Below are positions 34,714 to 47,200 of a stretch of DNA of 64,000 bases, piece after piece. Source of the stretch: Hydnum rufescens UP504 (taxonomy: Eukaryota > Basidiomycota > Agaricomycetes > Cantharellales > Hydnaceae); NCBI GenBank assembly GCA_014904985.1, contig MU128916.1, positions 31,805 through 95,804 on the forward strand, written 5' to 3'. Under the pieces are notes generated by a model, which saw nothing but the letters and a program-made list of their open reading frames with translations, did not search any database and was not told where the DNA came from. Each line of letters begins with the position of its first letter. The stretch's first letter is position 1. Position numbers and translations under genes: made by a program.

Positions 34714-35251
34714 AGACAGCGCTTGCTAGTGATACGAAACGTGGCCAGATGGTGCCTTATATATGTATGATGTGGCTGTGAGTACTGTAGGGCTTTGTCA
34801 AGCAGTCAGGATTGTTGGAATATTTCTCTCTTATACGGAATCCTCCTCGCATTCACAATGCTCTTGCCTTATAAAGATGTCATAGATTTGGACAGCACAC
34901 TTTGTTCAGTGGGGTCGCTGAAGTTGGGTTTGACCACGCATGCGCAGTGGCGGCGGTGCACGAACAAGTTCACTATCGACGATCATCACCGAAATAACTT
35001 GCCACTTTTTATTATGAAAGACCGGGTTACTGTGGTGGTCCTGGAGGTCTATTTTATATACCGCGTCGGGCTGCCTACAGGTAATGGTGAGGCGCCTAGG
35101 TCGGTCCTTTTACAAGGTCATAAGGACCGGGTTACTGTATCGAGACTTCATTTAAAAAAGTCTGAAATCACGGGAGCGGCAATTACCGCCACCAAAAAAG
35201 TCCGCAACACAATCGTGCTATCCTCTTCACCACGTTTGTGGGTCATCCACA
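34714..35251. promoter_or_regulatory. Divergent intergenic region DUF3605/MDN1
   Basis: 538 bp between outward-facing starts. It contains a 14-bp direct repeat GACCGGGTTACTGT at 35020-35033 and 35125-35138, both upstream of the MDN1 ATG. An open frame crosses part of it (about 34795-35304), but it overlaps the MDN1 start and lacks family features. Confidence 0.4.
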
Positions 35252-38200
35252 ATGGCCTCTACTTCCCGTCTGCCTCCCATTTTAGGCGGATTGTCCAAAT
35301 TTGATCTGCGGAAACAGGTTGCGGGTTTCCTGGCGCGTATCCAAAATTCTCAGCTCCTCCTGCACTCGTCTTTCATGAAGCCACACGCACAACTGACGTC
35401 CTAGATGCCCTGGCAAGAATGCTCGCCATCCCTGCCTTTACTGCCCGTGTCTCCACAGATTTCGACCTCTTATTGATGGATCTTTGTGCTCGATGGCTCA
35501 AATTGAATGACCTCGACGATGCTCGAGTCTTCGAGGCTTTCGCCTCTCTGATTGGTATCCATGAGGAAATCTATCCGTGAGCATATAGGCTATTAATGGA
35601 AGGAAAATGGCCTTGTCTTATCCTCGTCTTTCTAGCATCATGTGTGAATACTTCTCGCACCCAAAACGCGCCGAAGGCCCCTGGCGTTCATAATTGGTTC
35701 TATTCCGGACCATTTGTCGCCTCGCTCACTTCACCGCCTATTACTGGCTTACTATCGCATCCTGCGGGTGGATGACCTCCTGCCCACACGACTCTTTTGG
35801 CCTCTATCCCCATTAACCAATCTGATTAATATGCCGCACCCGGATCCCGGGGTTCGCTTTCTCGCCATTCGATGTTATTCTCTACAGGTCGGGATGTCTG
35901 AAGATAATCGCGAAAAAGCCGAAAATCCGCTTTGGGGACGTTGGGTGGTATCGATGTACCCATCGAATATGGGAACACGTGATTGATGGATAGCCTGAAG
36001 TCTCAAGAGATAGATGGTTGGAATTTGACATTCCTCGAGGAGGAACGCATATTAAAAAGTCGAAAAGCTTTGCTCGACACACCGGACTTTTCAGCGCGGA
36101 GGCCCGCAACTATCGTCTTCCGACCTCTCCCCATATATAGTTAGCATCGCGGACATCTTACTATTTCGCAAGGATACTTCGCTCCCACCCCCATCCCTCT
36201 TTAGTCTATACCCCAGGTGTCGCCGAATCGCTCAGATCTTGGCCCTGCACACATCCCAGCATCTCCCAGCGCTCCTCACGTCGCCGCCGGCGCAGGAAAG
36301 ACCCTTGTACTTCAATATCTTGCTCAGCAACTGTTTCCAAGTGCCAGATCTCAGGTGGTGACTCTCCATCTTGCAGATCACATCCATCGATCCAAAGTCT
36401 CTTCTTCGGATCGCATACGTATCATCCAGCACTATTCCTGGTACTTTCCAGTGGGTTGAGGGGGTATTGACGACGGCACTCCGTGAAGGAAAGTGGCTAG
36501 TGCTCGAGGATATCGACAAAGCGAGTAGCGAAGTGTTAGGGACTATCATCCCTCTCGTCCAAAGCCTCGGCCCTTCCGTGCGGTGGGACTCCTGCATGTA
36601 TCAATATTCCTGGTAAAGGGAAAGTGGTAGCGAGAGAAGGGTTTGCCCTCTTTGCCACGCGTTCCGTGACTACTTCGCCCCAGACATTAGAACCTTTCCT
36701 TCAGCAACATTCTTGGGGCATCAGCATTGGTCTGAGATTGTTATACAATCCCCTTCGACATCCGAGCAGGAGACTATCTTGTCTGCTCAATTTCCTCGTC
36801 TCGCGGGAGCATCGATTCGGGCATTGGTTCTTGTTTTTGACGCCATTCAAGGCGCCCATCGCACCCTAGCATCCCCCAAAGGTAGGGACGTGGGTTTGAG
36901 GGATCTTGTCAAGTGGGCTCAGCGTGTCAACGAGCTTCTCCCCCCTGGTTTTCCTAACCGTTCTGATGCAATGGATCTCTATGAATCACATGTTGATGCT
37001 GACATCTCGGCACCTGAAGTCTTCAGTAATCCTGCCATAAAGGAATTAATATTCTTAGAAGCCCAAGACATCTTCTTTGGCTCCAGTCCCCCTAATTCAT
37101 CGACAAATGTGCCTACAGTTTCTTCAATAATTGCTAAACACCTTGGACTTTCGTCAGACACAGCTGAATGGGTCCTCAATTCCCGGACACCTGAATTAGA
37201 AACAGAAAAATCCCCACACGACGAACGAATTCTCTCAGTTCGGGTTGGTCGCACTTGTCTTCCAGCGGCACCCCGGGCCCTGTCATTGCTACCCCCAATG
37301 GCAGGAGTTGGTAGCCCGAGGCCGTTTGCTATCCATCGGCCATCACTGTTGCTTCTTGAGAAACTTGCAGTTGCCGTGCGTCTCTCCGAGCCCCTTCTTC
37401 TTGTTGGTGAGACCGGGACTGGGAAGACATCCACAATACAACACCTAGCCTCCCTTCTTTCCCATCCTCTCACTGTGCTCAATCTTTCCCACCAAACGGA
37501 AGCGAGTGATTTGCTGGGCGGCTTCAAACCACTCGATGTACATGTCCCTGTGGCGGAGCTGCAACGGCGCTTCTCGGACTTATTTAGTGCAACGTTCAGT
37601 TTGCGCAGGAATGCGGAGTATGGGGATGCTGTCCGGAAAGCTATTCATGGCGGGAAATGGAAGCGTGTTGTAGCCCTCTGGCGGGATGCCAAGAGTAAAG
37701 CCGTGGCACGGATTCAGGCCAGGTGTGATCGCCCATGCTCCCATGCTTCTACCACTCTAATGACGGCGTTTGGGTCCTTCGCATTAGTTCCCGTAATGTA
37801 AACCTGGATTCCGATGAGCCGCGGAAGAGACGGAGAGTACAAGACTCTCTCGAGGTGCCTTCCGTGACCGAGCTGGAGTGGAACCAATTTGGGGCGGATG
37901 TTACGACATTCGAGGCCCAGCACGTTCTGGCCAAGGCCAAGCTAGCCTTCGCATTTGTCGAGGGACCCCTTGTTCGTGCACTCAGAGCGGGCCATTGGTT
38001 AGTCCTCCTTTTTGAGATCGATCTACTTTATCCTGACCGATTCTTGTCTAGGGTCTTGTTGGATGAAATAAATTTGGCTTCATCTGAGACCCTGGAAGCC
38101 ATCACGCCTCTTTTGCATTCATCGACTTCGTCGTTAACGCTCGCTGAGCAGGGCTCTCTAGAGCCAGTACCTCGACACACGTCCTTCCGTCTTTTTGCAT

Positions 38201-41200
38201 CAATGAATCCCGCAACTGATGTCGGGAAGAAAGACCTTCCACCAGTGCTACGGTCCAACTTCACCGAAATATGGGTCCCACCTCCTGACACCGTCCGAGA
38301 AGCTTTACTGGCGATCATCCAACAATACATTGGGCATGTGGCTTTAAGTGATCGATCTTCCATCCTAGACGTTGCCGAATACTACGAAGCAGTCCGGAAG
38401 CTTGCAGAGTCTCGCCAAATCTCAGACGGCTCAAATCATCGGCCCCATTTTAGCATGCGCACTCTCACGCGTGCTCTGACGTTCGCTTCGGATGTTGCAC
38501 CTACTTTCGGTCTACGGCGCGCACTGTGGGAGGGCTGCTTGATGTCGTTCACTATGATGCTTGAGACTTCTAGTGCTGAGGCCATTCGACCCATTGCAGA
38601 GAGGCACCTACTCTCTGGGGTAAAGAACAAACGGGCCCTACTATCTCAAACACCTGCTTTACCTCCTGGAGCCACAACTCGCGATGGATATGTTCAAGTG
38701 GGGCCGTTTTTTCTGCGGCAAGGTCCGCTTCCGTTGGAAACAATGGACGAGTACATTCTAACCCCCTCGGTGCAATCCAAGCTTATCGATCTTTCCCGTA
38801 TTATCCTTACCCGTCGCTTTCCCGTCCTCATTGAGGGTCCGACATCGGCCGGGAAAACAAGCTCCATCGAATACCTTGCTCGAAGGACCGGGCATCGATT
38901 CGTCCGGGTCAACAATCATGAACATACTGACATTCAAGAATACATCGGTACATACATCTCGGATCCAACCACCGGGAAACTCGTGTTTCAGGACGGTATA
39001 CTTGTCCGCGCTTTGCGTCGAGGAGATTGGATCGTCCTAGACGAGCTCAACCTCGCCCCCACAGATGTCTTAGAGGCATTGAACCGTCTTCTTGATGATA
39101 ATCGCGAGCTACTTATCCCCGAGACTCAAGAAATTATCACGCCACATCCGAATTTCATGCTCTTTGCTACACAAAACCCACCAGGCTTATACGCAGGCCG
39201 GAAAGTCCTCTCTCGAGCATTTCGAAATCGTTTCCTTGAAGTACATTTTGACGACGTGCCTCAAGCGGAATTGGAAACGATATTGTGTCAACGATGTCGA
39301 ATCGCCCCATCTTATGCCCAACGAATCGTCGCAGTTTTTCGCGAGTTGCAGAAAAGAAGGCAAGCAGGAAGAGTTTTCGAGAGCAAGCACGGCTTTGCCA
39401 CCCTCCGTGACCTGTTTCGTTGGGCGGGACGAGATGCCGTTGGTTACCAACAACTTGCGGAGAATGGATATATGCTTTTGGCTGAGCGTGCGCGTCGACC
39501 AGACGATAAGAAAGCGGTGAAGGAGGCAATCGAGAATGTGATGAAGGTCACGGTGGATCCCACCACCTTGTACCTCAAAGATGTCGAGGGTGGCCCGGCC
39601 CAGCGCCTTGGTCTCCCTATCGGCCAACCTTCAGACTTGGTTTGGACCTCAGCATTCCAGCGCCTGTTCGTCTTGGTAGCGAGTGCAATCAAGCACCATG
39701 AGCCTGTCTTACTCGTTGGTGACACAGGAACAGGGAAAACATCAGTTTGCCAATATCTGGCCGAGGTGCTTAGTCGTCGGTTGTACATTCTGAATTGCCA
39801 CCAGAATACTGAAACGGCTGATCTTCTCGGTGGTCTGCGACCGGTACGAAATCGGGCTGCGACGCAGAGTGAAGCCTGTCTGGCCGCGGCCAGTCTCCTT
39901 CGTCAGAACGGCGTAGATCTTGATGGCGTTGAAGTTGGGGATGTCCACGCCTATCTTGCCCTCGTTGATCGTATTCTACATAATAAGTCTCTCCCTGCGG
40001 ATCAAACGTCTTCACTTCGTGAAGCTCGGCGAACTTTGCAACATTCTAGTTCTCTTTTTGAATGGCATGATGGCCCACTAGTCAAAGCCATGCAGGATGG
40101 CGATTTATTTTTGTTAGACGAAATTTCCCTTGCGGATGATTCCGTCCTCGAGCGACTCAACAGCGTTCTTGAACCATCGAGGACTCTCGTTCTTGCTGAG
40201 AAAGGTGGATACGATGTGGATCAAGTCCTCGTGCACGCTCAACCCGGATTCGAACTCGTGTCCACGATGAATCCCGGGGGCGACTATGGCAAAAAAGAAT
40301 TGTCTCCTGCTCTTCGGAATCGCTTTACAGAGATCTGGGTTCCCCAGGTGGATGATCGAGAGGATCGCAAGGTCATTGTCGACAGCCTGTGGCAGCATCC
40401 TTCCCTTCGCTCACTTACCGATCCTTTGTTGGATTTTGCACATTGGATGGGTCTGGAGACCGGTGACGACAATGTCATTGGCCTTAGGGATATAACAGTC
40501 AGTTTCTATCTTCCAAGCACGAGTTCTAAATCTTCACTTTTCATTTCTTCAGGCGTGGGTCACATTTTCCAACCACTTGGTGGAGAAATACGAAGACGAA
40601 CTTTCCACTACAGCAATCTTTGTAGGTGTCATTTGTAATGATACGACAGATGATATCTTATTGAGTTTCGACAGCATCACGCTGCCCATATGACAACATT
40701 AGATGGCCTGGGGTCTCTATCACAGCTATCCTCTTTCGGTCCCGATGCCCTCTCGTCTCTCAAACGCCGTGCCCTCGACGAACTTAGCCGACTAGTACCT
40801 CTGTCATTATCGGACGCTACTTCCCTTAGTGTTGCCGATGTTGTTCACGGAACTACAACCTTCTCGATCGGACCGTTTGCTATTGGCCTTGGCCCGATTC
40901 CGAGGCAGGATGGGGGCTTCAACATCGACACTCCTACGACCCGTCATAATGCGATGCGCATTCTGCGAGCCTGTCAAGTACGCAAACCAATTTTACTGGA
41001 GGGGAGTCCCGGGGTCGGTAAAACCAGTCTTATCACTGCCCTTGCCCTCTTGACGGGACATGATCTATGTCGCGTCAATTTATCGGACCAAACTGATATC
41101 ATGGATTTATTTGGCTCGGACCTACCTGTGGAGGGGGGAAGACCGGGAGAATTCCAGTGGAGGGATGCTGCATTCCTCCGGGCACTACAGAATGGTGACT

Positions 41201-44200
41201 GGGTTCTGTTGGACGAAATGAACCTCGCACCACAAGCAGTGCTGGAGGGGCTGAATGCAGTTTTGGATCACAGAGGCAGCGTATATCTCCCCGAACTTGG
41301 TCGAACATTCATCCGTCACCCCGAATTCCGTATCTTTGCTGCGCAGAACCCTCTGCAACAAGGTGGTGGAAGAAAGGGGCTTCCTAAATCGTTCCTGAAC
41401 CGCTTTACCAAGGTGTATCTACAAGAGCTTAATGCGGCTGATTTACTTCTGATCTGTCAGCGCGTCTTCCCTGGTCATCCTGTGGATAGATTGAAGTCGA
41501 TGATCACCCTGACGAATCGTATTCAAGATGAGGTCTCTACGAAACATACTATTGGTCGCGATGGTGGACCGTGGGAGTTCAACTTACGGGATATCCTTCG
41601 ATGGATGACTTTGATGAACACTTCCACTGGGCTCGAGATCAATGATGATCCAGGGACGCACTTAGACACCATATTTTTGCAGCGTTTCCGTTCCATGGAC
41701 GACCGACGCCATGTCGTATCTATTTTCAATGATATCTTCCCGGAGTGCCCTATCCAGATGGATATACGGCCATGGCCATCCATAACCCCGGAATATCTCC
41801 AAATCGGTCATACATTTATTCCCCGTCTTCCCTCTCGCCCCATTCGCCCCCAGCACCATCTTCTTCAGGGTCAGTTGGCTGCCTTGCAGGCAGCTGGCGT
41901 CTGCATTCAACATGGCTGGCTGGTTATCTTGACCGGCCCTAGTGGGGTCGGGAAGACCAGCCTTGTTTCCCTATTGTCCGATATTAGCGGGTCTCATTTG
42001 GAAGTCATGTGTATGAATGGATCGATTGACACCGCGGATCTCCTAGGCGGTTTCGAGCAAGTGGATCTTACCAGCCGTGTGCGTCAGCTTGCGCATCGCA
42101 TCTTGGCCGTGTGGGACACGGTGTCAGCTTCTTCGGTAACAGTGTCCCCAACACCTTTGGTCAATGAAATCGATTCCCTTCGTAAGGCTTTAGCAGACAC
42201 TCGAAGTCCCCTGTCGTCGGTTGAGGTCATCCTACAATACGCTCGTGCCGCTTGCGAATTTTTTGACCACAGCACTCGAGTGGAGGTACTCGCGGAGGTG
42301 GACGCATTGTCCGGTGACTCAAAACTTCCTGGTCGGTTCGATTGGGTGGACGGACCCCTGGTTTCAGCTATGAAAACGGGGCATTGGATGCTCCTTGACA
42401 ATGCTAATCTATGTAATCCTGCTGTCCTCGATAGGTTGAACTCCCTCTGCGAGCCCAACGGTTCCCTTACGTTGAGTGAACGTGGTCTCGTAGAAGGCGA
42501 AGTCCAAATTCTCCGACCTCATCCCAATTTCAGGCTTCTTATGACTGTTGACCCGCGACACGGCGAACTGTCTCGGGCGATGCGGAACCGCGGCCTCGAA
42601 ATTGCGTTGTACCCTCCATCGGGATCTGAAGATCTATGGCGTCTCAGCGTGGCCTTACGCTCGGCAGCAGCTATCTCTACTACTACTCCTCGGCATAAAT
42701 ACGTACTATTATCTCAGTTGTCCAGACGTGGCCTGACAAGGGATCCATCTCCACCCCCCACATCCTTAACCGGAAGGTCGTTTTCTGGTGCCTTGGATGG
42801 CATTGACATAACAACTCGTATTGCGACCCTCAACGCGGATGTCTGTGTTCTGCCAGCCTCATCACACCTCGAAGCTCTCACCCTCCACCATGTACGGACC
42901 TCCTCTCCGGATAATTGGGATCGCGTGATTCGCACAATTCCAGATGCTTTAAAGGGGCTCTCTCCTGCCGAACGCGCAGAGGTGGCTCGAGTCCTGGTGG
43001 AGATTCGATCTAGCTCTCTCTTTTCCCTCGTCATAGCATCACGGCAAGTGACCGTCCAATCTCTTCCTTCTTCCTTCAACCTTGCACAGGTCAGCAGTCA
43101 GCAATTTCTTTCCAGGCGCCATATCTTGGGCCACATCGCTACTCGGAAGCCTGATGATTTGATTATTTAGCCTTTAGATGCTAGCGTTAATCCCACCCTA
43201 TCCGAAAACATACCGTTTCTGGCATTTGACCTCCTTGTGCGCACGGCGGCATCGGGGCACAACTTCCTCGATGCCCCATCTAACTCGATCCTCGGGACGT
43301 CTCTACTTATCTCGAAACGAAAGCCCATGACCAGCGAAGTTCACCCGGTAGTTAAAGGGCTTGCGCCTTTGATCCTGTCTGCCCGTGCTGCCGCCCAACA
43401 CATCCTGACAAACACTGAGGCTCAATCTGAAGACATGAATGTATGTGGTGGATTCCCTGGATCCAGTGTAACATGAGCTAACGTTCTGCTAATTCCGGAT
43501 TAGTCGACCCTCCTGGCGGCATCACACCTTCTCGATTACAGTGACCAGCTTCGGGACATAGGTATGCGACCTGATTTAGATCTAACAGCCGTCAGGTTGA
43601 TTGTGTCCTGGTTCTCGACCCTGATCCTCGAGAATAACGTCATACCCGATGATGTGCAACGTTTGGTGCAATCCATTCACCTTACCACTCTATTAAAGAC
43701 AGGTCATTGTATGGGCGAAATTTGGACTGCGTTTCTGTCCATTTATATTGCGCCCGAAGTCTCGGCTCAAATATCCCGTCTCAACGAGCTTGCAAGCAGA
43801 CTCCAGACCAATCCGACGTCACATGGTTTGTCAATTGCATTTTTACCGGAATCTAACGCTGAGCTTCCTCTTTGTTTAGCACTGCGGAATCGTCTGCTAG
43901 AAGTTATGTCGATGCTTGCTCTTAATCCATCTGCAAATGTCACCGAAAAAAACGACATCCTACATCTTGCGGAGGACATTAACAACAAGGTCTGTGAGTG
44001 TAGCCTCTTGCCTTGAGCACGCGTCTTACTCGTCACACAGCAAGAATTCAACGTATCAGGTCAATTCGATCCGTTGTCCGTCCCAGATGCAACTTGTTTG
44101 CTTCTAACGCAATTGGACGCGATCTCAGCACAGCCACGGACACTGTCTGCGGTCAATGTCTGTTGCAAAGCTACTTCATTTTATGTGATCTGCTAATGGT

Positions 44201-47200
44201 ATTGCATTTCAGCATTCCCGCTTCCTGGTGTCCATGGCTTGTCAAATTCCTGGGACAGACCTCTCGCGGTTTATTCCTTCGCAAATTGAACTTTGGAAGT
44301 CGGATATAACATCCGGTGCGCCTGTGTATTGTTGTCCTTTCCCCTCTGTATAGTCATCATCCTCATGCCATAGGCGGAAACCCCGGATCTCACGAAAGGA
44401 CCTCTATGATCATTGACTGGGAAAAGAACATATGGCTCTACCTGGAGCTCAACTACAGGCAAGACCCTAGCACAGTTCCAACATACGCTTTTCTGATGAG
44501 TCCACTAGGTGGCTGACGGACCAGCCAATCTGATGAAACCTGTCGCTCTCATGTGCTCCATATATGCCAGGTTTGCGTGTCGTCTCTTAAACACCCATGC
44601 AGGCATTACTAATGCCCTTTTCATATGAAGCGATCTGAGTTCCTGCCGTCTGGATAACCTTCCGCAATTCGAGTCAAGCTTGCGCCGCCAGCATTCCTAC
44701 ACCTTGTTGCAATGTCATGATGGGCATCGATCGCGCCAGCAGCAATTGCTCAACTTATTCTTCGATCAAGTGATAATCGTCAGTCTAATAACGATGTCCA
44801 TACCATGGCAATCCAATTAAGGCATTCCTCACTATTCAGGTCATTCGCATGATTCGGGGCGCATATCTTGAATCTGTCCTATCGCGTATGGAAACTATTG
44901 CTGCAATGTGTCATAATGGGATCAACCGTACCGATGTCTTGGAATTCAGTACCTTGCTCCAGAAAACCGAGAATCTCTTCATTAAAGACGCGTTCTCAAC
45001 GCACCTTTGCCCTATTTTGATAAGGAGCGATGGCGCAGACTCCTCAAGCAACTCCTGGGAATGGCTGGGAGATGCTTGGATCTCCTTGTCTCTCTGTCTA
45101 ATCCACCTCTACGTGCCTGACGGTCCGTTAGACCCTCTCATTGTTCAAGAATGTGAAAGGAACCACTTCCTATCTCTGGAACGCAGGCTGCGTAATCAGA
45201 TGGAGGTTATTCGCAATATGGAAGAGCTGGTGACAGGCAACGGCTCAAATAAAACACTCCATGAACTCGCTCGACGCCTCCATCATGTTGAGGACCGCCT
45301 TTCATCTGTCGGGTTATCGCCTGTACATCGAGTTTCGGACGTAACTCGATTGAATTCTTTATTCCAGGAGATCTCCCAATTCTCTGCCCAGATCCTCTCT
45401 CGATTGCCGTCGCTACCGCCCAGTGACCAGAACCCAAGAGTCCATGGGCATCGAACACGGAGGTTGTCTTGCAAGGAACGATCTCCGGCTTTATTCAGCG
45501 CTTGGAGAGTGGATATGCGGATCTGCATGACATTGTTCACCCTCTGGTATGGTCATTAAACCAATTGCGCCTCGGCCTGCGCATTGGCGTATGTGCAAGG
45601 GAGGTGCCTATAGGTGGGGAGCAAGAGGAGATAGTTCACGCTCTCTTGGCATTCCCGTCAGTGGAAGCCGTACGTCGTTCCAGTTTGGCCGCCTCGATCG
45701 CGACTCCCCTGCCAGACGTCGAATGGACATTGCACTGTATTGCCGGGATAAACTACCAGGCCGTTACCGGCTCAAAGTTAGAAAACCAATCGCTCGAGCT
45801 CAAGCATCATTACGATTTCATGTTATCGCTTTGGCTCCAGGATCGGGAAAAGGAGCGGCAAGAAATGATCGATTCCAACAGTTTATATCGTCAACGGAAG
45901 CACGACGAGATCATTGTCGATGACGCTGAAGTAGAAGAGCAAGATTTCCGCAGTATGTTTCCCCAATTTGAGGACGAGTCTCTCCCAGTATATCATGTCA
46001 AGAGCCGAGCGACTCCTGGAGCCCGATTTGTTTCAGGCCCCCAAATGCTAGAATTAGCCCGGATGCATGGTTTCTTATTTCAGTCATCCCGTGATCCACA
46101 CTACCCCTCGCTTGCATCGTACCGAATTCGTCGAAGGCTTGCCGTCCAACGACAATGTGCCCAAGGTCAACTGGCAGTCTTATCGCCCATTCTGGATGAC
46201 ATTAGTTTGTGTTGGCGGCTCTCACTGTTAAGCGATCGAATCAAGGAGCTTGATACCACGGACCTCAACTACAGCAACCCATACGACTTCTACACCGATT
46301 CAAATATACCAGAAGTCCGGAAGGCCATCTCTGTTCTCAAAGAGTTGCGTGCACGCTTACAGTCCATCATCTTGGAATGGCCAGATCAGATGGTTCTCCA
46401 AAACTTACTGGAGCGTGTACAAAAGATCTTAGATCTCGGTCTTCAAACCCCTGTTGCCGGAGTGCTTGCATCTTTGGAGCGACTTTTGATGCATACAGAT
46501 GACTGGGAGTCATACGCCAACAGAGAGAATACTCTCAAGGCCCACCAACAAAAAATTATCGAGCTCATCGTCGGCTGGCGACGGTTGGAACTTCGATGCT
46601 GGGCGCAGCTTCTGGTGGTCCAGGAACAAATATTCATTGACGGCACATCGGAATGGTGGTTTCGTCTCTATGAATTGTTGGTGCAAGGAACCATTGCAGC
46701 ATCTGAGGCGGTCAGGAATGGTGCTACCCAGGCATTGGACGAGCATGTTTCTCGTCTGACTCCGTTGCTGGACGAATATATGACCAGTAGTCCTCTGGGG
46801 CAGTTCCGACCACGCTTGGACCTTCTACAATCGTTCGCACGGTACTTAGATTTAATTGCTATCCCGAGCGAAAAGCATCATTCTGCTGCGCTGAAAAGGC
46901 TCGCAAGAATTGCCCACACCATCACGAAACACTATGAATATGCTCTTCCTGCAATCATGGACGACCTCGCACGCGGTCGAGCTCCCCTCGAGAAAGAGAT
47001 CCGGGACTATATCAAACTCGCGAGCTGGAAGGATGTCAATGTGCTCGCACTCAAACAAAGCGCCGAACGAACCCACCGTCAACTTCACAAGTGCATTCGC
47101 AAGTTTCGAGATATCCTGCGAGCTTCAATTAACCCATCCCATTTTCCCCGACTCATACTAGATGATACAAACCTGGTGGACCTTGAATCTATAGAACGTC

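Noticed and set aside
34795..35304. Plus-strand open frame of 169 codons before MDN1
   Set aside because: It overlaps the MDN1 start in another frame, contains the promoter repeats and has no family features.
43168..43170. In-frame TAG in the middle of MDN1, which looked like a premature stop
   Set aside because: It lies at the end of a good intron (donor gtcagc after FNLAQ at about 43090, acceptor ...gattatttag), and the frame continues with PLDASVNPTL.
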